Assembly: GCA_927441705.1 (NCBI GenBank)
Contig: CAKMKH010000017.1
Span: 24,529-88,528 of the forward strand
Direction: 5' to 3'
DNA length: 64,000 nt
DNA from: an uncultured Acholeplasmataceae bacterium
GTDB lineage: Bacteria > Bacillota_I > Bacilli_A > Acholeplasmatales > Acholeplasmataceae
A model generated the notes under the pieces. The model ran no database searches and was not told where the DNA came from. It was given only the letters and a program-made list of their open reading frames with translations. How positions within the stretch are numbered: the stretch's first letter is position 1; each line of letters starts with the position of its first letter. Shown here one piece after another: positions 19,191 through 28,676 of this stretch. A program made the position numbers and the translations under genes.

Positions 19191-19773
19191 ATGTTGTTAG
19201 TAACAAACTATATAATAGGAATCCATCTATGAATTTTCTAGGATCAAATCCTGTTACTTGATAAAATTTGTCTAATCTTTGAGTTAATGTATTCCTATGA
19301 ATATATAAATCTTTTGCTGCACGACTCATGTTTTGATTCGTTTCAAGATAGGTTTTAAGAGTTTCTATCATCATCTGATCATCTATATATTTCTTTAATA
19401 TATATGCTTTAAATGATGCATCTAAACTTTTAATAAAATGCTTTATGATGATGTGGTCGTCTATAAAAACGTATTTGTTGAAATTAATAAGTTTTAATTT
19501 TTGTTCAACAAACAATAAGTTATCTTCTAAGCTATGTATAGACTCATAATAATGTGATTGATATAATCTAAAATCAAGAAGTGTATCTTGAGATAAGTTA
19601 ATAATCACATCTTTCAAAGAAATATCTATATCATGCGAAAAATAGATCCATAAAATGTGTTGATCTACTTTTACTTTATCAATATGAAGCACTTCAGAAA
19701 AAAGTGATGTAATCATTTGTTCATACTGATCAATATTTTCTTTAGTTTCAATTGCTATATATCTATACATCAA
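19189..19773 (-). CDS. PucR/CdaR-type HTH regulator
   Basis: C-terminal LKTYLETNQNMSRAAKDLYIHRNTLTQRLDKFYQVTGFDPRKFIDGFLLYSLL. Confidence 0.8.
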   Translation of the reverse strand: MMYRYIAIETKENIDQYEQMITSLFSEVLHIDKVKVDQHILWIYFSHDIDISLKDVIINLSQDTLLDFRLYQSHYYESIHSLEDNLLFVEQKLKLINFNKYVFIDDHIIIKHFIKSLDASFKAYILKKYIDDQMMIETLKTYLETNQNMSRAAKDLYIHRNTLTQRLDKFYQVTGFDPRKFIDGFLLYSLLLTT

Positions 19774-19785
19774 ATCACCTAATAT

Positions 19786-20538
19786 CTATTGATATCTCCA
19801 AATAGGAAGAATTGGACTAGCAAATCTATATATCGTATTGTAATCTATGAGCAACACGTGAGTCTCTCCATACAAATATTGTATGCCAACAAGCTCTAAT
19901 TTTAGATTAAAGACAGGACTTCCATTTGCACTTTGTGTACTTGTAACTTCAATATATGACATTTCATCTTGATAGAGATATGAACCTAATTTTTGGATAT
20001 TTTGAATAGGATAGCTATTAGAAATCATAATTAATAGTTCACCTGTTATCGGCATATAACTTGGTAAATCGATAGAAGCATAATCTTCAGTTGTATGTTG
20101 AAATCTCAATATACCTAATTTTAGAGTGGAGTCAGCAGCAAATATCTCTCCTGTGACTCTATTGCCATAAGCATCTGTTACGTAATATTCTACAAATCTA
20201 GATTGTAAATTAATCATTTGAAATGTAGTCAAAATATAATGATAACTATCATCTGTATAAATAAGCGTCCCTGAACCAAATACTTGATCTGTAACTCTTC
20301 TGAAAATATCTAATACTTGTGTTTCAATCATAAAAACCGAAGTTGTAGTAATGTTTGTTACATCATTCATTACATCTCTAAAATCTTCAAAATTTATTAC
20401 ATCATGCATCACATAATCGTTATACTGATCAGATAATTGACGATACTCAAAACTATCTTCTTCAATAATCAGCATATCACACCCTTGTAAGAAAATTAAA
20501 AACATCAACGCTAATAAAATACTATATATCTTTTTCAT
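19786..20538 (-). CDS. Lipoprotein, trypsin-like fold, predicted inactive (pseudoprotease)
   Basis: Lipobox FLQGC; segments HYILTTFQMI, TLKLGILRF and SANGSPVFNLKLELVGIQY align with the neighbouring protease but lack the H/D/S triad. Confidence 0.7.
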   Translation of the reverse strand: MKKIYSILLALMFLIFLQGCDMLIIEEDSFEYRQLSDQYNDYVMHDVINFEDFRDVMNDVTNITTTSVFMIETQVLDIFRRVTDQVFGSGTLIYTDDSYHYILTTFQMINLQSRFVEYYVTDAYGNRVTGEIFAADSTLKLGILRFQHTTEDYASIDLPSYMPITGELLIMISNSYPIQNIQKLGSYLYQDEMSYIEVTSTQSANGSPVFNLKLELVGIQYLYGETHVLLIDYNTIYRFASPILPIWRYQ

Positions 20539-21347
20539 GATGCCACCTCATTCTTGTAAGGTATGCCATATAAATCTAAGAATTCAAATATATATGTTTC
20601 GGGAACAGAAAATGCATATTCCGATGTACTTGACTCATTAATGAAATTACCTGCATAAACAATTCCAACTATTTCAAAATTTTCATTTAAAACAACACTG
20701 CCGCTACTACCAGCCTCAACTGGGGCATCTATAATTAGCACGGGAAATTCTATATGATTTGTATATGAAATAGATGAAACATTAATTTCATCATAATCGA
20801 CAAACTCACCTAATGTAATTCCATTAATTTGGCCATCAGGATATCCCATAACAATGACTTTATCTTTAAAAGTTAACCCTTGATCAGAAAATGGCAAAAC
20901 TTCAAGATTAGCTCCTATTTTCGAAAATGAAACAACAGCTAAATCGTAATTTTCATCAGCAGCAATCACTGTGCCAGTTCTATTTTTCCCAAGATAATCT
21001 GTGACAGTAATTTTTTGGCTTATACCTTCCGCTTGATAAACTACATGGTTATTCGTCAATAAATAAAATAGTGTTTCATCTTCATAAAAAATAAAACCAG
21101 ATCCAATTGAAACAGATGATGGTGCTGAAAGTGTAGTTTTAGTGACTTTAACAATCGATTTAATTGTTATAGTCGATAAAGTCTCATACATATCAATGTA
21201 GTTTTTATAAACATCTTGTCTTGCTGCGACATCATTTTGATATTCTAAAAGAAGATCATCATAAGTTAGCTCTCTAATACATGATGATAAGCTTATTGTT
21301 AATGCTATTAAAATAAAAATAACCCATAATTTCTTCATTTTCATCAC
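20535..21347 (-). CDS. Lipoprotein, trypsin-like serine protease (S1C-like)
   Basis: Lipobox LSSC; GSGFIFYEDETLFYLLTNNHVV, AADENYDLAVVSF, EAGSSGSVVLNENFEIVGIVYAG (His, Asp, Ser triad). Confidence 0.85.
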   Translation of the reverse strand: MMKMKKLWVIFILIALTISLSSCIRELTYDDLLLEYQNDVAARQDVYKNYIDMYETLSTITIKSIVKVTKTTLSAPSSVSIGSGFIFYEDETLFYLLTNNHVVYQAEGISQKITVTDYLGKNRTGTVIAADENYDLAVVSFSKIGANLEVLPFSDQGLTFKDKVIVMGYPDGQINGITLGEFVDYDEINVSSISYTNHIEFPVLIIDAPVEAGSSGSVVLNENFEIVGIVYAGNFINESSTSEYAFSVPETYIFEFLDLYGIPYKNEVAS

Positions 21348-21377
21348 CTTATAACTATTTTACGCTAAATAGGCCAT

Positions 21378-21412
21378 AAAAAAAAGATATTTGTTAAAAA
21401 CAAATATCTTCT
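21378..21412 (-). terminator. suf operon terminator
   Basis: Minus strand aagatatttg-tttttaa-caaatatcttttttttt. Confidence 0.85.
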
Positions 21413-21422
21413 TTATATTTTA

Positions 21423-22835
21423 TTATCCGATTGAGCCTTCCATTTCAAGCTTAATTAATTGATTTAACTCAATTGCATATTCCATTGGAAGTTCTTTTGC
21501 GAATGGTTCAATAAAGCCCATTACAATCATCTCAGTTGCTTCTTCTTCAGATAAGCCTCGGCTCATCAAGTAGAATAACTGCTCTTCACTAATTTTTGAA
21601 ACGGTTGCTTCATGTTCTAGGAAAACATTACTGTTTCTTACAACATTTGTTGGAATTGTATCACTAAATGACTCATCATCTAAAATAATCGTGTCACATT
21701 CAACATGTGCTTTTGCACCAAATGCTTTTTTACCGAAATCAACTTTTCCGCGGTAATTGACTGATCCACCACCACGACTAATTGATTTAGAGATAATTGT
21801 AGATGTTGTATTAGGTGCAACATGTATCATTTTAGCACCAGCATCTTGAATTTGTCCTTTACCAGCAAAAGCAATTGAAATCGTTGTTCCTTTTGCTCTT
21901 TCACCAAGTAAAACACAAGATGGATATTTCATGTTTACGCTTGATCCGATGTTGCCATCAATCCATTCCATATGTCCATTTTCATAAACAAATGAGCGTT
22001 TAGTAACTAAATTGATAACATTGTTACTCCAATTTTGGATAGTAGTATAACGACAAGTCGCATCTTTATGAACTACAATCTCAACGATTGCAGCATGTAA
22101 TGAATCTTTTGTGTAAGTTGGAGCTGTACATCCTTCAACATAATTTACATATGCACCTTCATCGACAATAATTAACGTTCTTTCAAATTGTCCCATTTGT
22201 TCAGAGTTAATTCTAAAATAAGATTGTAGTGGTTTAGGTACTTTAACACCTTTAGGCACATAAATAAATGATCCACCACTCCAAACAGCACTATTTAATG
22301 CTGCATATTTATTATCACTATAAGGGATAATTGTTCCAAAATATTGTTTTACAAGCTCAGGGTATTCACGAAGTGCAGTATCAGTATCAACATATATAAC
22401 ACCTAAATCTTCTAACTCTTTCATTGTGTTATGATATACAACTTCACTTTCAAACTGTGTAGAAACACCTGCTAAATAATTTCTTTCAGCTTCTGGAATT
22501 CCTAATTTCTCAAAAGTATCCTTTATCTCTTTAGGTACCTCATCCCAGCTTGTTTCTGCTCTATCGCTAGCTCGTAAGAAATATGTAATTTCATCAAATT
22601 TTATAAATGATAGGTCAGGTCCCCATTTTGGGTTTTCTAACTCTAAAAATTTCTTATAACTTTTTAGACGAAAATCTAACATCCATTGTGGTTCATTCTT
22701 ATATTTTGAAATTGCACGTACAATCTCTTCATTAAGTCCTTTACCGGTATTAATTACTGGTGTGTTTTCTGTTCTAAATCCGAATTTATAATCACCAACA
22801 ATGGCATCTATCTTCTTTTTGTTGTCGTCCATCAT
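21423..22835 (-). CDS. sufB: Fe-S cluster assembly protein SufB
   Basis: [43 protein letters not shown]-terminal [41 protein letters not shown]. Confidence 0.97.
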   Translation of the reverse strand: MMDDNKKKIDAIVGDYKFGFRTENTPVINTGKGLNEEIVRAISKYKNEPQWMLDFRLKSYKKFLELENPKWGPDLSFIKFDEITYFLRASDRAETSWDEVPKEIKDTFEKLGIPEAERNYLAGVSTQFESEVVYHNTMKELEDLGVIYVDTDTALREYPELVKQYFGTIIPYSDNKYAALNSAVWSGGSFIYVPKGVKVPKPLQSYFRINSEQMGQFERTLIIVDEGAYVNYVEGCTAPTYTKDSLHAAIVEIVVHKDATCRYTTIQNWSNNVINLVTKRSFVYENGHMEWIDGNIGSSVNMKYPSCVLLGERAKGTTISIAFAGKGQIQDAGAKMIHVAPNTTSTIISKSISRGGGSVNYRGKVDFGKKAFGAKAHVECDTIILDDESFSDTIPTNVVRNSNVFLEHEATVSKISEEQLFYLMSRGLSEEEATEMIVMGFIEPFAKELPMEYAIELNQLIKLEMEGSIG

Positions 22836-23275
22836 TTGCTTTTATCCTCCTTTATTTTTTTTAATCCCATCTCCGCAGCTTTCCATGCCAATGTTGCACA
22901 CTTAATTCTTGCTGGAAATTGTGAGACACCTTGATATACAATAGCATCTCCTTTTAGAATATCTGGATTAAACGGATATCCTTTTATAAGTTCATAAAAC
23001 TCATGAATAATTTGATCTGCTTTTTCTACTTCTTGATCTTTTAAAGTTTGGCTCATCACGCTTGCACTTGAACAACATATAGAGCATCCAGTTCCTTGAT
23101 GTTTGATATCAGTAATTTTATTGCCTTCTACTTTGAGTTGTACTGTCATCTCATCACCACAACTTGGATTATTTAAATGAATAGTGACATAGTTCGGATC
23201 AGCAACAAATCCTTTATTTTTAGGGTTTTTATAATGATCCATAATAACTTGTCTATATAATTGTTCGATATTCAT
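22832..23275 (-). CDS. sufU: Fe-S assembly scaffold/sulfurtransferase SufU
   Basis: [56 protein letters not shown]. Confidence 0.95.
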   Translation of the reverse strand: MNIEQLYRQVIMDHYKNPKNKGFVADPNYVTIHLNNPSCGDEMTVQLKVEGNKITDIKHQGTGCSICCSSASVMSQTLKDQEVEKADQIIHEFYELIKGYPFNPDILKGDAIVYQGVSQFPARIKCATLAWKAAEMGLKKIKEDKSK

Positions 23276-23286
23276 GATTGCCTCCT

Positions 23287-24492
23287 TTAAAATGATAAAA
23301 AGAAATCTTTTGCTGCTTTAATACTAGATATCAATACATCACAATCTTGTATATCATTATAAATATGAAATGATACTCTAAGTGTTGAATTAACACCTAG
23401 AAAACGTGATACGAGTTGTGCACAATGATGTCCCGCTCTTACACTAACTTGATATTGATCAAGCATTGTAGCAATATCATGCGGATGAACATCATCGATA
23501 TTAAATGTTATCGTTGATATATCAGCATTTTTGTTATATATGGTTATACCTTCAATTTTTTCTAATTGTTCAATGGTATATTTTCTTAAATTCATCGTAT
23601 GCTCATGGATATTGTCATATCCAATTTTTTTGATGTAATCAATAGCTGCAGAAAGTCCAAGTGCGCCACTGATAACAGGAGTCCCAGCTTCAAACTTTAA
23701 AGGTGCTTCTTTGTATGTCGCATGATCTTTAAATACTTGATCTGCCATTTCTCCACCAAATTCAACAGGTTCTAACATATTTAGTAATTGACTCTTTCCA
23801 AATAAGACTCCGACACCAGATGGACCAAACATTTTATGTCCTGAAAAAGCTAAAAAGTCAACATCAAGCTTTTTAACATCCACTTGCATATGTGGTACAG
23901 CTTGAGCAGCGTCTAAAATGACAATAGCGCCGTTTTTATGGGCAAGCTCTATGATTTCCTCTATTGGTGTTAAATACCCCATAACGTTCGAAACATACGT
24001 GATAGCAACCACTTTAGTATTTTTAGTTAAAACTTTTTTAAAGTTATCAACCGTAATTCTACCTTCATCGGTTAATGGGATATAAACAAGGTTAGCTTTA
24101 GTCTTTTTAGCAGTTGCCATCCATGGAAGGATTGAAGAATGATGTTCAAGTTCTGTTGTAATTATTTCATCGTTCTCTTCTAAAACTTCACGATATGCAT
24201 ATGCAATCATATTAAGTGATGAGGTAGTACCTCTTGTAAATATAATTTCATCATTATTTGCATTAATAAACTTAGCTGCATTTACTCTAGCTGCCTCGTA
24301 GAGTCTGGTTGCTTCATAAGCTAAATCATATGCGCCACGATGCACATTGACACCAAGCGACTGATAATAATGGTCTAAGACATCAATCACTGGTTTTACC
24401 TTGAGTGATGATGCCGCAGAATCTAGATATGTTAATTTTGGTTGATTTTCGTAAATTGGAAAATCCTGTCTTATTTGTTTTACATCAATCAT
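23287..24492 (-). CDS. sufS: Cysteine desulfurase SufS
   Basis: YLDSAASSLKP-like N-terminus, FLAFSGHKMFGPSGVGVLFG PLP-Lys, RAGHHCAQ. Confidence 0.96.
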   Translation of the reverse strand: MIDVKQIRQDFPIYENQPKLTYLDSAASSLKVKPVIDVLDHYYQSLGVNVHRGAYDLAYEATRLYEAARVNAAKFINANNDEIIFTRGTTSSLNMIAYAYREVLEENDEIITTELEHHSSILPWMATAKKTKANLVYIPLTDEGRITVDNFKKVLTKNTKVVAITYVSNVMGYLTPIEEIIELAHKNGAIVILDAAQAVPHMQVDVKKLDVDFLAFSGHKMFGPSGVGVLFGKSQLLNMLEPVEFGGEMADQVFKDHATYKEAPLKFEAGTPVISGALGLSAAIDYIKKIGYDNIHEHTMNLRKYTIEQLEKIEGITIYNKNADISTITFNIDDVHPHDIATMLDQYQVSVRAGHHCAQLVSRFLGVNSTLRVSFHIYNDIQDCDVLISSIKAAKDFFLSF

Positions 24493-25364
24493 ATTCTTGA
24501 GTTTACGAGACTCACAAATCTTTCTCTTAATGGTTCATCATCGATTTCATCAATGATTGGTTTTAAGAAACCATTAATAATCAGTTTTTCAGCTTGTTCT
24601 CTTGTTAATCCTCTACTTTGTATGTAATAGAGTTGTTCTTCTTCGATTTTACCGATGGTTGCACCGTGACCGGCTTTCACATCGTATTCATCAATTAGTA
24701 AAATTGGATTAACTTCAACTACTGCCTTATCTGAAGTGATAATACCTTTTAAGGTTTGGAAAGCATTTGCGTTCTTCATACCTTTCTCAATTTTTTCAAC
24801 ACCATTTAATATAATTTTACCGTTCTCATTTGCGATACCGATATTTGTCATATTGCCATATGTGTTTGGAGCTTTATGCACAATTAATACATCAATATTT
24901 TGAATATGATGATCGGATGATAGTGCAATTGCTCTCATATTAACTTCAGCGCCTTCGCCAATAAGATCAACATGCATTTTTGCATCTAAAACATTACTTA
25001 CAAAACCACCAATTAGGTTTAATGATGCATATCTCTCTGCTGTGAAATAATGTTCTAACAATGCTTTTTTACTGCCTAGTTCACTAACTAGTAAATACTT
25101 TACTTTACTGTTTTCTTTTGCAATCAAGTTAAGTTTATAAGTGTTTTCTAATAAATCTTGACTAGCAATTTCTAAAATTATTTTAATACTTGTATTTTCT
25201 GAAACAACAATAGTCAAAGCTTCGTTGTTATTATCTTCTAATGTTATTTTAATCGTATCTTGATATTGGTTATTTTTAGGGATAGTAAGTACTTGATCTT
25301 TAAATGTGAAATCATTTGGAATACTAGATGTTATCTCATGATTCTTAATAACGATTGATTCCAT
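24489..25364 (-). CDS. sufD: Fe-S cluster assembly protein SufD
   Basis: SufB/D domain; VNPILLIDEYDVKAGHGATIGKIEEEQLYYIQSRGLTREQAEKLIINGFLKPI. Confidence 0.95.
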   Translation of the reverse strand: MESIVIKNHEITSSIPNDFTFKDQVLTIPKNNQYQDTIKITLEDNNNEALTIVVSENTSIKIILEIASQDLLENTYKLNLIAKENSKVKYLLVSELGSKKALLEHYFTAERYASLNLIGGFVSNVLDAKMHVDLIGEGAEVNMRAIALSSDHHIQNIDVLIVHKAPNTYGNMTNIGIANENGKIILNGVEKIEKGMKNANAFQTLKGIITSDKAVVEVNPILLIDEYDVKAGHGATIGKIEEEQLYYIQSRGLTREQAEKLIINGFLKPIIDEIDDEPLRERFVSLVNSRI

Positions 25365-26131
25365 TATGATTCCTCTACTTCAAAATCAATACCCAATTCA
25401 TCTTTAATCCATTCATAACCATTTTTATCAATCTTTTCAATTAATTCTTGTCCACCACTTAACACGATTTTCCCATCAATCATGATATGAACATTTGTTG
25501 GATGAATGTGATCTAAGATTCTTTGGTAATGTGTAATTAGGATACATCCAAATTCATCATTAACCATATCATTTACATTTTCGCCAACTATCTTTAAAGC
25601 ATCCACGTCTAAACCTGAATCAATTTCATCTAGAATTGCAAATTTAGGTTTCAATACTTTTAACTGAAGAATTTCATTTCTTTTTCTTTCGCCACCACTA
25701 AAACCTTCGTTTAAATAACGATGTGCTAGATCAGGACGCATCTTTAATTCTTCGACCATTTTTTCATATTTTATCGCAAAATCAAATAAGCCCACTTCTT
25801 TACCTGAAGTCGCTTTTAATGCTTGACGCATAAAATCACTATTTGTAACACCTGGAACTTCTGCAGGATATTGCATCGCTAAGAATAATCCAGCGCGTGC
25901 TCTTTCATCAACTTCCATGTCTAAGATGTTTTCTCCGTCTAAAAATGCTTCACCATCTGTGATTTCATATTTTGGATGTCCCATAAGTGCACTAGCTAAA
26001 GTAGATTTACCTGTACCATTAGGTCCCATAATTGCATGAACTTCACCTGAATTAACGGTTAGATTTACACCTTTTAATATTTCTTTACCTTCAATTTCAA
26101 CATGAAGATTTTTTATTTCTAATTTTGCCAT
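25364..26131 (-). CDS. sufC: Fe-S assembly ATPase SufC
   Basis: MAKLEIKNLHVEIEGKEILKGVNLTVNSGEVHAIMGPNGTGKSTLASALMGHPKYEI, FSGGERKRNEILQ; start with SD aggagg. Confidence 0.97.
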   Translation of the reverse strand: MAKLEIKNLHVEIEGKEILKGVNLTVNSGEVHAIMGPNGTGKSTLASALMGHPKYEITDGEAFLDGENILDMEVDERARAGLFLAMQYPAEVPGVTNSDFMRQALKATSGKEVGLFDFAIKYEKMVEELKMRPDLAHRYLNEGFSGGERKRNEILQLKVLKPKFAILDEIDSGLDVDALKIVGENVNDMVNDEFGCILITHYQRILDHIHPTNVHIMIDGKIVLSGGQELIEKIDKNGYEWIKDELGIDFEVEES

Positions 26132-26168
26132 AATGACCTCCTTATTTACCATTACCATTATAAACTAT

Positions 26169-26186
26169 TTAGATAAATATATCTAA
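26169..26186. promoter_or_regulatory. Inverted repeat in suf promoter (candidate operator)
   Basis: TTAGAT-aaatat-ATCTAA overlapping the -35/spacer region of a minus-strand TATAAT. Confidence 0.4.
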
Positions 26187-26215
26187 TTATATGCTAATTG
26201 ATACCTATTAAAATA

Positions 26216-26229
26216 GGTAAACGTTTTCA
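26216..26229. promoter_or_regulatory. Candidate CcpA cre-like site
   Basis: ggtaaacgttttca vs TGWAANCGNTNWCA, one mismatch. Confidence 0.45.
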
Positions 26230-26286
26230 ATGAAAATTTTATGTAAATTTACATTTACTTACAATTTTTTATGTTATTATGAGTGT

Positions 26287-26453
26287 GTAGTTGTTGATCC
26301 TTTTAAATATCAGCTTACTGCAATTAATGTATTTTTCTCCCAAAATACAGCGTTAACCTAACGCTTGGTAATATTTGGACTGCCATCCACGGATATTATC
26401 ATAAAAGGTTACTCCCTTAAAAAATGGACTTCCCTTTAGGAGTCCTTTTTTTT
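26287..26453 (+). ncRNA. Candidate structured small RNA of unknown class with intrinsic terminator
   Basis: Closing helix cctttta+aatatc (26299-26311) with gatatt...taaaagg (26392-26408); hairpins tgtatttt/aaaataca and gcgtta/taacgc; terminator ggact...agtcc + T8 (26426-26453). No ORF. Confidence 0.55.
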
Positions 26454-26554
26454 ACTTTATTCAAAGAGCTCATGGACATTTTATCATCTTCATGATATCA
26501 TAAAATATGCATATAACAAAATAATATAATAATCTAAAAGTAGGTGTAAAATTT

Positions 26555-27493
26555 ATGCTAGACAAAAAAAGTAATAAGCTATCGTTATTAACGATATTAG
26601 TTGGAACAATTTTACTATTTGATGTTGGTACAATCATATCAAATATATATATTGCCCCAATTTTAGAAGGTTATGGTTTACCCGATATTTTCATATATTT
26701 GAAAACAATTATCTTCTTATTCATCTTCATTATTTTGCTATTGTGGCAAAATAACCATACGTTTAATTTTACGAAGTCAAGTTTAAGAATTATGGTTTAT
26801 CTGGGATTCTTTACAATTGTTGCATACTTCTTCAGTTTATTCATGTATAAGTATATTTTAATTTATGATACAGCTGAAATTATAAGAAACAACATTCTTT
26901 ATGGAAACCCTAATCTGGTATTTGATTTTTCTGCAATGAACTACAAAACTTTGTCTTATATCTCTACCATTTTTGGAGGATTTAATTCAGAGGCTATCCT
27001 ATTTGTTGAAGCTCTTGCTTTTCAAGCACTTTTATTTAAGACAAAAGATTTAGAAATCCTAGAAGAAAAGAAACATCAATATGATATTTTCCTTTTTGAT
27101 CCTTTAGTTCCAATTCTATTTATTATTGCCAGTCTTGTTGCATTCTTATCTATAAATATATTTACTTTTAGATATGATGACTTAGGCTCAATCGAAATGG
27201 GTATCTCAATTTTTGGATTTATTGTTGCACTATCTGGTATTTCTCCAGCGTTAAACTTATATAAATCTAGAAGTGATGCTGTATCAAAATCATTTTTCAA
27301 AGGTACATACAAACTCTTACTTATTCTAACTGTTGTTTCAGTTCTTACATTTATCTCTTTAGTTGTAATAAATATTTTATTTATTGACCTAGGTAGAGGT
27401 AGCTACAGAATTATCACATCATTTATCGGTTTGATTGTAAGTATTGTTTTAGGTGTTAAAATATACTTAAAAATGAGTTTAGATAATAAATAA
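26555..27493 (+). CDS. Hypothetical multi-pass membrane protein
   Basis: Long ORF with several hydrophobic segments; no recognised motif. Confidence 0.7.
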   Translation: MLDKKSNKLSLLTILVGTILLFDVGTIISNIYIAPILEGYGLPDIFIYLKTIIFLFIFIILLLWQNNHTFNFTKSSLRIMVYLGFFTIVAYFFSLFMYKYILIYDTAEIIRNNILYGNPNLVFDFSAMNYKTLSYISTIFGGFNSEAILFVEALAFQALLFKTKDLEILEEKKHQYDIFLFDPLVPILFIIASLVAFLSINIFTFRYDDLGSIEMGISIFGFIVALSGISPALNLYKSRSDAVSKSFFKGTYKLLLILTVVSVLTFISLVVINILFIDLGRGSYRIITSFIGLIVSIVLGVKIYLKMSLDNK

Positions 27494-27497
27494 CTAG

Positions 27498-27530
27498 TAA
27501 AGAGCTTTATCACTAGATAAGGCTCTTTTT
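27498..27530 (+). terminator. Terminator after the 26555-27493 gene
   Basis: aaagagctttatc-actag-ataaggctcttttt. Confidence 0.75.
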
Positions 27531-27544
27531 ATATCTAGATATTA

Positions 27545-27575
27545 CAAAAAAAGTGCTCTTCGCAGAGCACTTTTA
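27545..27575 (-). terminator. Terminator after opp-associated membrane gene
   Basis: aaaaaagtgctct-tcgc-agagcacttttat. Confidence 0.85.
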
Positions 27576-27579
27576 TCAT

Positions 27580-28314
27580 TTATAAAACTTTTTTAATTTC
27601 TTCAAGATGATATTTATAGTAAAGGCTTGGACTATATGTATCCGAATACAACATGACTGCAATATTAGATGGTCTATAAAGTCCTACATTAATCGTTGAA
27701 ATGATATAGTGTTTTGTTCTTACAAAAAGAATTTCTTTAATTTGATCTCTTGTTTTATCGTCTAATTCACTAATTTCTTTAATTTGTGTAATGATAATGC
27801 GATTAACTTTTTTCTTTTCTCTAAATAGTTCATCTCTAAGTTTATTGATTTCATCATCAACTCGATCTAAATAGAAATCAGCATTTTTATTTTTGATGTA
27901 AACCATAACAGTTAAAATGTTGTTTCTAAAGATCTGTTTGATATGATCTTTACTGATTTTATAGTAAATGATGTATGTTTCTGTATCTTGATAGCGATCA
28001 TAGTTATTTTTTCTAAATATGTCTTGTGCCTGATTAAGATTTGCTAAATGATTAATTGGTATGGGACTGCCTTCATTAGATCGTATTTTAACTAAATATG
28101 ACATATGCGTAATTTGATCAAACTTATTTTTAAATAATCCCGTTATTAAAATCATCAATATAAACATAGCTATCAAAATCGAATAAATGATATTGTAGTT
28201 TACACCTAAATAAACCATAACTAAAACGCTAGCAACTATGATAGCAACAATAACTAAAATATATAAAATTAGTAATCGTAAGAATTGTCTATTAATCTTT
28301 TTGATATCACTCAT
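27580..28314 (-). CDS. Hypothetical membrane protein (opp operon 3' end)
   Basis: Two N-terminal TM segments and a soluble domain; overlaps upstream ORF. Confidence 0.6.
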   Translation of the reverse strand: MSDIKKINRQFLRLLILYILVIVAIIVASVLVMVYLGVNYNIIYSILIAMFILMILITGLFKNKFDQITHMSYLVKIRSNEGSPIPINHLANLNQAQDIFRKNNYDRYQDTETYIIYYKISKDHIKQIFRNNILTVMVYIKNKNADFYLDRVDDEINKLRDELFREKKKVNRIIITQIKEISELDDKTRDQIKEILFVRTKHYIISTINVGLYRPSNIAVMLYSDTYSPSLYYKYHLEEIKKVL

Positions 28315-28676
28315 GACATTGCTACCACCGTTAAAATAATACTTATGACTACGATTACTCCTGAAGCTATGAATGCTTCGAGGAATATTGTTGTTTTTAT
28401 CTGTACACTTCTTTCATCTTTATAGTCACTAAATTTTGGATAATTCTGTCTAAATGACGTGGAAACAAAAGATCTGAAAGCATAGTTGAAACCATGAAAG
28501 AACTTATAAGCCTGTGTCATCGCTATAATCGTAGGCAAAAATGTAATCATACCTATGACAAATAGTGCATTTGCTGCATTTCCAACAACGTATGTAGACC
28601 CATAAATCCAAAGATATAACAGAAATGATACAACAAGCAACATTAAGAAAATTAGTATTAATCTAAAAATTTTCAT
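28311..28676 (-). CDS. Hypothetical small membrane protein (opp operon)
   Basis: Three hydrophobic segments; start overlaps the oppF stop as TAATG. Confidence 0.6.
   Translation of the reverse strand: MKIFRLILIFLMLLVVSFLLYLWIYGSTYVVGNAANALFVIGMITFLPTIIAMTQAYKFFHGFNYAFRSFVSTSFRQNYPKFSDYKDERSVQIKTTIFLEAFIASGVIVVISIILTVVAMS

Noticed and set aside
26287-26453. Candidate RNA as SRP RNA, tmRNA, RNase P RNA or a known riboswitch (TPP, SAM, purine, THF)
   Set aside because: Hallmark motifs were not found by eye; kept only as an unassigned structured RNA pending an Infernal scan.
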